Part shown: one piece after another, positions 25,871-37,123 of the stretch | Position numbering within the stretch: the stretch's first letter is position 1 | Layout of the letters: each line of letters starts with the position of its first letter | NCBI GenBank assembly: GCA_973895155.1 | Contig: OZ316896.1 | Span: forward strand, 11,656,001 to 11,720,000 | Reading direction: 5' to 3' | Source of the DNA: Marsupella aquatica | Taxonomy: Eukaryota > Marchantiophyta | Length of the DNA stretch: 64,000 bases | Position numbers and translations under genes: made by a program | Notes under the pieces: model-generated | The model's input: the letters and a program-made list of their open reading frames with translations, nothing else | Told to the model about the DNA's origin: nothing | The model's database searches: none

Positions 25871-26278
25871 GGTCGTCAAGTTCGAGCAGCTGGATCTTCA
25901 CTGATACACTCTATCGTGCGTTGGTTCGAGACTGCTTTCGATGTTCCGAGTCCCGAAGTTCCTCAATTGCTGGCAGTGGTGTTTCACAACCTGGCTTCTG
26001 AGTTGTCTGGACGTCGAGCCGGCTGACTTCCACCACCTTGCCCTTCTTGATGTGATTCTTTCTGTACCGCCCTACATTTCATTTTGCGATTCGGATCCAT
26101 TCACTTCAGTTAATATGATCTCCATCCTCTGATTGATCGAATTCTCGTCGTGCACTTTTCCTTTGATAAGATACCATCAGGGAAGTCTGCGTCCAGTAAT
26201 TCTGCTACATAATCAAGGTAACGGTGATTGAAGATTGATTTCTAGCTTAGAGAGCTCCACAAAGTCGAGCTTGGATCG

Positions 26279-28852
26279 ATGTCAGGCAAGACGGAGACAT
26301 TGATTACCCCGCAGCTCGGTGAGCGACAAGATGACCTCAATGTGCACAAGTTTGATGAGCTCAAACATTACGCGGTACGCGATCTGGACTGCGGAATCGT
26401 TGCCCGAGTGCACCCTCGGGCTGATGATATTTCAAGGTTGACACACGAATGGCTCAGAGAAACGAACCAGCACACCTTGTTCGACGAAGTAACATTCCAA
26501 CGATTTGTGGACATGGATTGCCCAAGGGTGCTGAGCATGACGCACCCCGATTCGCCCTTCGAAGGGACGCTCTGGATAGCAAAGCTCGTCACAATGTTTT
26601 TCGTGGCCGATGATTACCTTGAAGTGCAGGTTGGAGACCACGCACCGGAGTCGACCCCAGACTATCTCATGATTGAGTGGAACTTCATCCTCTTCTGGTC
26701 TTTCCCGGATGACTCTAATGAGTGGATCGCCAAGCTACTGGGGCTTTTCGATAAGCTGCCTGCTTACAGAAAGTCCATTGAGGAGCTCTGCCAGAAAGCT
26801 GTAGCTAAAGGACGAGAACACCCATTTGGAACACGTAAGAACTGGTCTTTCTAACGTTGCTTGTGTGTTAAAGATTGGTTATTGAGCTTAGGCTATGGCA
26901 CCGAGCTTGATCAGAGAACTGAGTTATGTTTGGGAGAATACTCAGTAACAAAAAACACCCACCTAAACTGTTAATTTGCTGCTGATGATCGCTGGTGGCT
27001 TTATGAAACTTCGGCTCCCGTCGTCTCCTTTGCTGGCAAGCTCTAGCTGACGACACATTAGTACTGCAGTACTCCGTACGTAGAAATTTATCCAATCGAG
27101 TCTCCAGTATCATTTTATCGTCACCCACAGCTAGAGCCTATATCCCACTCACCCACCACTAAGAAAGTTTCTATATTTGTTCAAAAGAGCTGACTGGCAT
27201 TCGGTGCCCAAATTGCTTCATTGCCGCCCGATTACTCAATGAAAAATCGCTTCGAAGGACATGAAGAAAATGCGTTCATGATTCCATTTTGTTTAATTAC
27301 GATCTTGAGTTTCCCTTGAATTATTCCATTTCCTTTGCATTTCTTAAACATTTCTACCGCCACTCCCTTCCACTCCCCAATCAAGATTTGTTAAACCATG
27401 AACTCATTCGTTGTTTTGCTTCCGTTTTCTTCTCATACTGCTGCCTTTTTCTATATCCAATCCGACCAAGTGGGTTCAGAGTGTTATAAAACGCAGGAAA
27501 TCAGGTTCAATGCACGACAAGTGTTTCTAATGATATGGATATGGCATCGTCTACGAGATATTCATGAGAACCGGTTTCCAGAGGTCATATACTTACGAAC
27601 GCCTCTTACTCATTTGCTTCTTCCGTGACTGTATTGTGCAGCTTATCCAGAACAGGTAAATCCCTGCGCGAAAGGTTTTCTGGACCTGTGGCAGGAGGCA
27701 ATCACGGCGATGCCAAAGGAGTGGAGCCTGCGTCAAGGAGCCATGTACAACGATTACTTCTGTTGGCACATTCGAGAGAGTATCGACCGCAAGACTAAAA
27801 AGATTCCCACAACTGATGAGTACATAATTCATCGAACAGGCTCCGGAGGCATGCAGATGCTCTTGGTAAGACTTTAACATCAACTTAAAACTGTGCGATT
27901 ACAACCACGTGCACCTACAGTATCGGGATCACAATTGGTGATGGCAAACGTTTCATTTGACTACTTTTGGTAAATGCAAATTGCATGAGCTTTAGGCAAT
28001 CAATGAGAAGCATTGCACTGTTTGCATTTTCTTCTATTCCGGGTATTTTATGACTTGATATCCAAAAAGTTAGATAGGTACACCATGCTAAATAGGAACG
28101 TCACAGAGCTCCATGCCCTTCTTGCAGGGTCCTGGTGCTGACTTCGTGGATAAGAACCTCAAAATTTCTCCTGACGAGTTGTATTTCTCGGAGAAAGTCC
28201 AGCATCTACTCATGGTTTCAAATCTGGCTTCTTGCTTCTTCAACGACATTTACTCTTTCCCAAAGGTGCTTCAGCGCTCTGCAGAGGGCCTGGAACGTAC
28301 TAACTCTCTCAATTTGGTTTTAACGTGGGGCCATTGAACAGCACATTATTTCATGAAAACAGATTTTTCAAGTGTACGTAGATCGAATGTAATTCAACAG
28401 ACGGAACGTTCAACGGGCCTGACGAGACGAATGGCCTTCAATTGTAATTCAGAAATGCTCAGAAATCGTTCGAGTTGTTAAGATGATTCATGTCACTATC
28501 TGCTATATTGTGTAATCTACATGTGTATATCTGCGATGATCTGATAATGTGTACATGGTTGTGTCTGTAAGAGCTCCGGAACGGTGAATATCACAACATG
28601 GTCTTCTTGGTCAGCTACTGGCAACAATGCTCGTATAACGAAGCTGCCGAGATTGTGATGGGAATGGTGGAAGACATTAACCGAGACATAGTAGCCACGT
28701 CTGAGGAGATTACGCAGCTGGTATCTCCGGAGCAAACAAGGGCCCTTGAGCCCACTATTCAAGCCTGCATCAACTCCATTCCCGCACATAACGTGTTCCA
28801 TAAAACCAGCTATCGATACTCCTTTAACAAACCGCTGATTGTTGTCGCGTAA
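26279..28852 (+). CDS. Microbial-type terpene synthase-like protein
   Basis: Four exons: 26279-26834, 27642-27865, 28128-28265 and 28574-28852, giving about 398 residues with consistent phases. The metal-binding Asp-rich motif is VADDYLE (about residue 107), the second metal motif is FFNDIYSFPK near the end of exon 3, and a C-terminal Arg-Tyr pair (TSYRYSF) closes the active site. Length and single-domain form match the MTPSL family of seedless plants, class I cyclases that ionise prenyl diphosphates to mono- or sesquiterpenes, probably in the cytosol since no transit peptide is visible. Product cannot be predicted. Oddity: with GT-AG splicing the acidic residue that normally follows the lysine of the second motif is lost at the exon 3/4 join, though a GAG lies just before the acceptor. 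Confidence 0.9.
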
Positions 28853-30965
28853 CACGTTAAGTCCTGAGATTCAGCTATAGTCTATCAGCTGTAGTCTAAC
28901 AAACCGCGGATTGTTATCGTATAATCCAACTTTGCTGGATATCACAGATATATCTCACAGATATTAAAGACTTCATTCAAGAATGTTTCAATGAGACACC
29001 GGTTACCTTCTGGTAGAGCAGAATCAGATAAACTGCAGGTGCGAGAAGCGTTCAAAAGACTATATATGGCCGCCTCCAGGGGTTAGCAAGAGAACGAAGC
29101 CCCACATATCCATCAGTGACTGTAAGTTCAGTCACTATAACGAGATTATGGCCGGCTTCTTTCTTGGAACTCCACATCCCCTGTCGAGTAACGATGTTTC
29201 ATCATTTGCTACATACAATTTTGAATATTTGACTCTGATGTTATGGACAGTAACAATTTTTCATCATTTTGTACATACAATTTGGAATATCTGACTCTAA
29301 TGTTATGGACATCAGTGCTTACCGTTAATGAATTTGGGTCGACTTGGAAGTTATACTTCGTGGAATGCAATTACCACCCATCCACCCATGTGTATGTGTG
29401 ATATGATACCTGCGTTCATGGCCAGCTTCAGCTAATTGGGACCTCTAGCCCGGGACTAATGATGTAACGGTTTGGATGTGGAGCAGCGGTTTATTTTCAT
29501 TTCCACAATTGTACGTAGAACTGTAGTATGTTGGACCGTGAGTCTGTCTCGTGCGACCGAAAATCGACAGCAGCACCAGTCCACAAATGTCCAAGACGTT
29601 CTCGTCCGGCTCGCCACTACAGAGTTCGGCATTTTCCGAAGCATTTCTCGCGGCCGGACTGCCATAATGAAGTGCCCACAACTCATGACTTATATGGAAC
29701 ATGGAACTCACAAAAAAGTTGTGGGAAACAATCTTCGTAAGGGGAGCCCACCAGGAAAATGGCTTTTCCATAAGAAGCAGGAGATCTCTCACAAAACTTG
29801 AGGGAGCCAATCACTTCAGGAGGGCATCTCAGAACTTGGTAATACAAGGAAAATGTCTTCCCATAACTCAATAGTTATGGGACCTTCCAGAAAAGTTTTG
29901 GGAACATATCTTCACTAAAGAAACTCAAAGGGAAAACGGCTTGAAGACTCAAAGACTTATCTCCCTTAGGGAAAACGGCTTGAAGACTCAAAGACTTATC
30001 TCCCTTAGGGAAAGCCCACAAACTAAACATGTCACCAATAACTTTAACCACAGTCCATTAACTTAAGAATCTAACCAGTCTCGAAGTCATTCTGAAAGGC
30101 TTCTATCAAATATTGTTACACGACTGGAGGCTTTGTTTTGTAACGCTGCATAGTGATAATCACAAGTTAAACCTACATCAGTCACACAACCAGAACATAA
30201 ATGGAATGGAGACACATGTTATTCAAATCACTTGATTTGTAAATCATAAACAACAAGAACATAAACCAAGACATATGGTGTTCAAATCACTTGATTTGTA
30301 AATCATAAACATAGTGTATTGGTTTATGTTAAATCTAAGTCAGTCACACAACCAGAACATAAACGGAGACACATGTTATTCAAATCACTTGATTTGTAAA
30401 TCATAAACAACAAGAACATAAACCAAGAACACCAGGACATAAAAAGAGACACATGTTATTCAAATCACTTGATTTGTAAATCATAAACAACAAGAACTTA
30501 AACCAAGACATATGGTGTTCAAATCACTTGATTTGTAAATCATAAACATAGTGTATTGGTTTATGTTCTGGTGCACATAGCTCATTAACTTGACCTAGAT
30601 TTGCATGGTAGATTTGACATGGTATTCAAATCACTTGATTTGTAAATCATAAACATAATTTATTGGTTTATGTTCTGGTGCACATAGCTCATTAACTTGA
30701 ACTAGATTTGCAGGTAAATTTGACACACGATTTGACACACAGTCATATGATATAGGTTACCAGTGCAAAACCATTTTTGGAGTTCTTTGCTGATTCCATA
30801 GTCTCATGCCCAAGACTCATGATTTTTCCAGACCACATTTAAGTACCATAAGGGTTCTAGTCTGAATTACAACCTACTAACCCTGTGCCCATACACCATT
30901 ATCCTATTCGGACATATGGTTATATTGACCCATGCCAAAAAACAAAGGAGAACACTCTTTGTCTG
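28853..30965. other. Intergenic, repeat-rich, no supported gene
   Basis: Contains a diverged 70-bp tandem pair near 29190-29310 (CATACAATTTTGAATATTTG units), a near-perfect 39-bp pair at about 29940-30012, and the array listed below. No coding domain found. Confidence 0.55.
30213..30655. repeat. Six dispersed copies of a 30-bp block
   Basis: The block opens TTCAAATCACTTGATTTGTA and ends AATCATAAAC. Copies start near 30216, 30268, 30378, 30457, 30517 and 30623. Most are followed by either AACAAGAAC or ATAGTGTATTGGTTTATGTT, giving a higher-order pattern. The block contains the imperfect palindrome CAAATCACTTGATTTG. Confidence 0.8.
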
Positions 30966-31187
30966 CTCGTGGGTACCTTCTGTGACTGGAGGCTTTACTT
31001 TGTACCCAGTTGGTATTGGAGCATGTCAAGAACAAAGACAATCATTCTTTATCTGCTTAAGGGTGCCTTCCTCTCCCTCGTGGGTACCTTCTGTGACTGG
31101 AGGCTTTACTTTGTACCCAGTTGGTATTGGAGCATGTCAAGAACAAAGAAAATCATCCTTTATCTGCTTAAGGGTGCCTTCCTCTTG
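30966..31187. repeat. Tandem duplication of 111 bp
   Basis: The unit starts CTCGTGGGTACCTTCTGTGA and is repeated at 31077 with only a few changes. The length is a multiple of three, so open frames run through both copies, but no protein family is recognised. Confidence 0.85.
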
Positions 31188-32082
31188 CATGGCTACTGTA
31201 GTAAGCTTGGATGAGATCTCCATCCAAACCTTCTGGTGCATTACTTTGGCAAAACTACAGACGCACTTTGTTTTGTAGGGTCCTTGGTACTGAAATTACA
31301 CTGTTTGAGTGAAGGTCCTTAATAAGAACTCTCGTGTCAAACATTTTAGGTTTAGGGTTTAGACAGCGACTAAGATGCTAATCGTTCAGTTGGATTGGGA
31401 TGTCCACTTAGGTACCACGCCATTCCTTCTTGCCCAGTAGCATTTATTTCCAGAATTCCAAACTGTTCTGGTATACACTATGTTCTACTCTTCAGCACTT
31501 GCACACGCTTCAACATGCGGCGCAGGCATAATTAAACGTGACATCTTACGTAATCCATGGGATCTCACACTAAGGGATACCCCTCATCATCATCTCGGAG
31601 AGTAGACCCTCGTAAGTGGTCCACTTTCATCATCCTCATCAACCGAGACCTATTTGTTGGTATGGTAAGGCAATTGCCAAATTAAGAGAGTCCAAAAGTG
31701 GACATCGAATGACCTGCAAGAAACTCTTCTTGCCCAAGAAAAGTTTGCTTTTTTGAGGTTGTCCAATAGGTTGTTGCCCAGAGATGATAACTAGTTCCCA
31801 GTAAAGGAGTACCCAGGGGATTGGCAGTCCCCGTTGACAATTCAAGGATCTGCAAATTTATAATAAGATTTAAATTGGCAGGTTACTATCGTGTGAGACA
31901 CCAAGCCCTACTGCACCTTCCCACAGATGTTGATCAGATAGCAAGGGTACTGTTTTCCATGTTTGAACTTTGTAATGCATTTTCGCGTCCCCGGTGTCTG
32001 CAGTACAACAGCAACGTGAGACTCGGTCTTTGGCCAAAACATGGATAACTTTAGAAAAAAAGCACGCAACCTGTGCAGCATG
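31188..32082. other. Intergenic, downstream of the phosphopantetheinyl transferase
   Basis: No gene seen. A short telomere-like run (TTTAGG TTTAGGG TTTAG) lies at 31345-31362. Confidence 0.5.
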
Positions 32083-34422
32083 TTATAAGGACAGTGTACC
32101 CTGTTGACGATCTTCAACGCAAATGGATGCCACGTGGGCTGGGCCAGGCTGGAAAAGCACAAATTTCCAGTTAGTGGCAGGGCTTGCACGTTCAGCTGCT
32201 CGTCCAGAAAGGTCCAGCATGATGGACTTGGCCTGTGGAAGAGAAATAAAATCTGTGTTACGCAATCGAGCTCTACCTCAGTCAATAGTCCATAATTTCT
32301 TCAATAGTGTTGTCCTTGTTATTGTCAAACTGGACAGGGTAGATGGAACCATTAATTATCAGTTTTATATGGTCTTAAACCTGAACTGCTAGCTCCGAAA
32401 AGCAAGATTTCAAAAAATAGCAGCAATCCATCAAACAGATCTCGCTTAGTATGATGGTATTCTGAGTAGGACCTGTGGATCTGCTGGCAAGTGTATAACT
32501 TTCCTCAGAAGCTCATGGGCAACAGGTGACGGCTTCAGGTGAAATGAGAAGTCTTTGAATGGAAGGGCACTTATCCCCTTCCCTACAGCCTTCACATAGG
32601 CCTCCTGCTAACCTCAACAGAATGCCAGAACTCCCAAATGACGTCAGCTCAGCAACACAAAAACTTTTTCTCCGTAATGCGGACATGACTGCATTGACTG
32701 GGGTACTCTCTCTTGATATGATCTTCACTTTTCATATCACACAACTAAAATGGTTACTTTACGATTCACATCACGAAAACCTTTCAGTGATTTTAGAACT
32801 AAACAATTCGATTCAAACACAACAAACAGACTTCCGACATAACTCACACACAGTCGTGCACTCTGCCTGCAGTGCTCCCAAACCTACATGTGGCTGGCTG
32901 GGTAGATAGTTATGACAAGGTACATGACATGACAGGAATATCCAAAGAGTCCGGAAAAGGAATAATTCAGCACTTGTGTGGCACACATAGGGTCTTCAGA
33001 TGACCTACCTTAAGAGTCCAGAGTCGCATAAACTGCTGGTGCTGCTCTTCAGAGTCTGCGAAACTTTGCAGCCAATCTGCCTCCTCTGAAGAGAACCTGC
33101 TTCGCGCCAATTTGATTAGGTTTGAGGTAAGCTTGCGGTTCCTCTCCTCAACATCAATCCCAATCTACAACACCGAAGCGTGCCTGTAAGCTGACCATTG
33201 ACACTTGAAACAATTACTCGTCCATTCAAAGCAGTTCACAGCTTCATACAGAAGCAGAGCGCGGGAGGATGTTCAAAACTTGGCCCTGCCACAGGACATG
33301 GTGATCGATACTGCTTTACCCTCCCAACAAATACATAACAACGGTTTACAAAACAAAAGGAATCAAGCCAATAACACTTGTCCAATAAGGCAGCTTGAAC
33401 ATGTCCTTGGCTATTTTGAAAGACATTGTCGAAGCAAGCAACAGCCTAGTTCTACTTCAAATATGAGTGATTAGTTCTTGTCTACAGATGTGCGACACAT
33501 CAAACGAAATGTAAGGTCTGCGTGATCTTACAGCTGAGTCTAGAGTAACACCGCAAGCAATTAAAGAGTCTGTATGAGAAAGATTGAAGCAAAGGTTTGG
33601 TGGCCTCCATAACTCTCCTTTCGTGTTTAACATAGGCCATATCACCTGTCGTCCAAAAGTTTTCATACACACAAAGTAATGTATCAAAAACGTATTCGTT
33701 CTCAACCGCCTTGTTCCGATGATGCATTACAATCCACAAACCTAACATAAGGTAGTCTGCGAAAACAAGTTGCAATTCACAATTCAAACGAACCAGCCAG
33801 AAGCAATGGAGATTTTACCCGTGGTTTTCCAAAGCTATTTTTCTTAAACCTTAGTGATGAAGGGGTTACATGGCCACACGCATCTGCACATACATAAATA
33901 TAAGAATACGTTTCAGCTCGTGACAGTTCCCAAAAGAACCAAACATGTCGCACAACTTTAACACACACTGGGGAGCGAAGTCCAAACTCACGTTACAGAA
34001 CATACATCTAGCCAGCGTGGTGCGCACTAGGGTACGAGCCAAAAGGCGCCCTGTTTGCATCTTTTGTGTTCTGGCTTTGGTCACATCCAACTCCTCCTCG
34101 GAGCACAAAAGCTTCCCATAACTCTTCAGCAGACTCACGTCCACTTCTTCAGGAAATATACACCAAAAATGTGCTTCTCTGGAAGCAAAATTCAACCATA
34201 ATGTTTTTAAGTAACGTGCCACCACTAGCTCCAGAGTCCTCTTCGAAAGATACAGCATAACAGCGTTTACGCAAATGAATATTACACGGATCTGAATTTT
34301 TCGGGTTTAAATTGACATTCTTGAACGAGGTTTGAATAAAAAACGCTGTGGAAAGAGGAGAGTTACCGTAGCGCAGGAGGTGGCCGCAGCATCTGTGCAG
34401 TAAACGTCGGAAGAGATCCCAT
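32083..34422 (-). CDS. 4'-phosphopantetheinyl transferase (Lys5/Sfp type)
   Basis: Seven exons on the minus strand: 34422-34367, 34178-34006, 33883-33819, 33612-33532, 33164-33009, 32604-32473 and 32232-32083, all GT-AG with matching phases, about 270 residues. Family marks in order: LARTLVRTTLARY, LRFKKNSFGKPR, NLSHTDSLIACGVT, IGIDVEERNR (Mg2+-binding Asp/Glu) and LWTLKEAYVKAVGKG (catalytic Glu/Lys). The enzyme moves the phosphopantetheine arm of CoA onto a serine of acyl-carrier proteins or domains. A first exon of 18 residues starting at ATG 34422 lacks an obvious long transit peptide, so location is uncertain. No broken exon was found; it looks complete and active. Confidence 0.93.
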
Positions 34423-37123
34423 CAAGAGCTGCCTGCTGCAAAGGAGGTCAAATCGCAACACCTCAACAGGATAAATAAGGACCGGCTTCCAAACGCAAGC
34501 AGACTACAATCCCGAAACAGCCCCCCGACAGATTAGCCTTCAGAATACCAAAAACCACAATCTCAAGCTCGCCCCCTTTGACAGCAAGCCACCCAACACT
34601 CCCCGAACCGATCACTCAATCGATCGCATGCCACCTATAACCTCAACAGCACGGGAGCGATCGATTTCCGCATCAGGCGATAGATACTGCAACAACGCCT
34701 CGCCCCGCCTGGGTTTACCCGATCACCTGGCCTCGGCGAAAACGAAGATGTTGGACAGAATTGTACCAGACACTACCGATCAAACCATTATGCAAACAAC
34801 AATCCCCTGTTGATTTGCAGAGAAATCATTTTTAGAATAACAGTGCTATGTGGATTGGATTGAAGTGTCTAGTGATACGCCAATCTTTCAATAATTATAT
34901 TGATAGGTTAGTGATACTTCAATTTTTCAAGAATTGGATGGATGGATGCACCCACATGGAGAAGCATTTGATCCAAAGTTGAACCCAGAATTTATTGAAG
35001 ACTGGTTTGATGACAATCTTACATGGGTAGTGTCATCTGCCATTTAGTTATGTCAACCAAGAACGAGCATGACAATTACACTAGACAAATGTGTGATGAT
35101 TATGGAACATATTATTGTAAGACAAAATCTGATCTAAAATACCATACCCACACCACATATTATGGGGCATGCAAGATCATCTTTTACCATATTGGACAAT
35201 GTTCTCTTTTCATTACAAAAACGTCTTTCATGACAAAAAACATTGTCTACTTTAGGTCCAAAGAACATTGAGATTAATTTCTGCCAAATAGGGCCTATGT
35301 CTCAAAGCAGTTTTAGTATGAACACGCAAAAATACATCAATTTTTTTATACCATCCTACATATTTGCAATAATTTGCACATGAGAATATATAACTAAACT
35401 GCAAAGATTAATTATAAGATCAGAGCTTTAAAAGAAGGGCCCCATTTCACTGGTTTGGCAAAGCTTGACATCAACCACTATAATAAGGTATCCCACCAAA
35501 ATTCTTCCCGTGGTCTGTTCACAAACTTGAAAAAGGAGGGAATAAGACTGCAAGCTTTACAGGCTATTCTCTCTCCTGAATTGACTGAAAGGAGTGCTCA
35601 AGGAGATATACTCTCCCCGATACACTCTTGTACAATAGGGGTACAAGATACATGTGTTCACAGGCCAGTACTGCACACAAAGTATTTTTTCTTGCCGGGA
35701 GTGAGTAATGAGGGGAACTACATTGGGATGAGAGGCTGTTGCCGTTTTGCTCTAGAGGAGCGCTTAAAATTTGTTTGGGGTTAATTTTGTTCTCTAGCTC
35801 CACCCTAAGTTTTTCTTCTCTTTTTTTAATACCGTTGAAGGCAAGAAAGGGCGGGGAGAAAGGAAGAGTGGGAGGAGAGAAAGGGAGGTGTGGGGGAGGG
35901 GAAGAAAGAGATAACAGGGGAGAGATCTACTCCCTCATCTATTTTCTAGAGTGAAGCCTCAACTACTACTTGGGCTATTGTGTAGAGTGAAGACTCTAGA
36001 GAGGATGATAGACATAAGGACTAAAAGGGTTGCAACAAAACACAGGGGATGGGGGCAAAGATCAAGAGGAAATAGCATGGGATCCTTTTACTGATCAAGG
36101 TTTTTTCCACGCATCTCCATTTACGTCAAGGTATACCCAGGCTACCTTAGTATACTCAAGACATGTGATAAGTGCACATACACTCACAGATAACCTGAGT
36201 CTTTCTGTTGCCTGGAACACTTACTGGTAAATGTCTTTGACTGCTAAGAGGTCTCCACTAATACACTGACGTTTTTGTCATCTAGTGGAGACCTCTCAAT
36301 TGTGAGTATAACAAGATCAGGGCAATGAGTCTTGCTTAAACATATTTTTGCACTTATGGAGGGTGCAATTAGGCAGACTTGCCCCAGGGGAGTTTTGCGG
36401 ATGCCCAAGTTTGGTACAGGCAGACTTGGCCCAAAAATGTGCACGACACCCTCAGGCTAGCCCGCACACTCCTGCCGCAGAGTTTCTCTATTCCCAGGAA
36501 CAGACTTCGGCGGATTGGTCACCATGGGCCAAGTTTGAACTCACAAACCAGGGTCTTGTTTACTCACTCTTCTCTGTATGCTGAGGGCTTTCTCGTGCTA
36601 AACGGACACCATCACGACTAGTTCCTCCACCCAGTAGTGTCACACGTATGAGCCTAAAATAATTGAGGTGCAAAAATTCCATACTGCCATTAAACTTGCA
36701 TGCGGCCCTCATCACTGGCAATGGTAACCTCCCCGGGAACACCTACGCTTTCCCCATATTTGAGACCCTCTTGAACAAACAAATGAAAGTGGAATTTTCT
36801 AGGACGAGGGAACTACCTCTTCCTCATACGGTACGGGTCTATTCATTGCAAATGCAGGAGTTCCACAATAGGATTACATCAAAACATCATTTCTGATCAA
36901 TGTGAATCATTCAAGAATTGGTGAAATCTGAGCATTTTGCAGTACTTGCTGGGCAGATATCGAAATCAAATATGTTACTGACTGTCCTTCCTTTTGACAG
37001 TAACGAACCAGATCAAGCCGATATCATGATACCACTTCCAAGGGTGCCTACGTGAATAGAACTCTTCGACAGTAGAAGGGCAGTAAAACCCTTCCGGTAG
37101 GTACCAACCCACACTAGATCCTC
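34423..37123. other. Intergenic, no supported gene
   Basis: Short frames (for example 35455-35784 plus) have no recognised domain. The notable item is a hairpin, listed next. Confidence 0.55.
36247..36296. repeat. Perfect 14-bp inverted repeat, 22-base loop
   Basis: Arms AGAGGTCTCCACTA (36247-36260) and TAGTGGAGACCTCT (36283-36296) pair fully. No U-run follows, and no gene end lies near. Confidence 0.85.

Noticed and set aside
30213-30655. CRISPR-like array
   Set aside because: Repeats of about 30 bp occur, but spacers are themselves repeated, spacing is uneven, and the genome is eukaryotic.
31345-31362. Interstitial telomere
   Set aside because: Only about two and a half TTTAGGG units; too short to mean more than chance or a telo-box.
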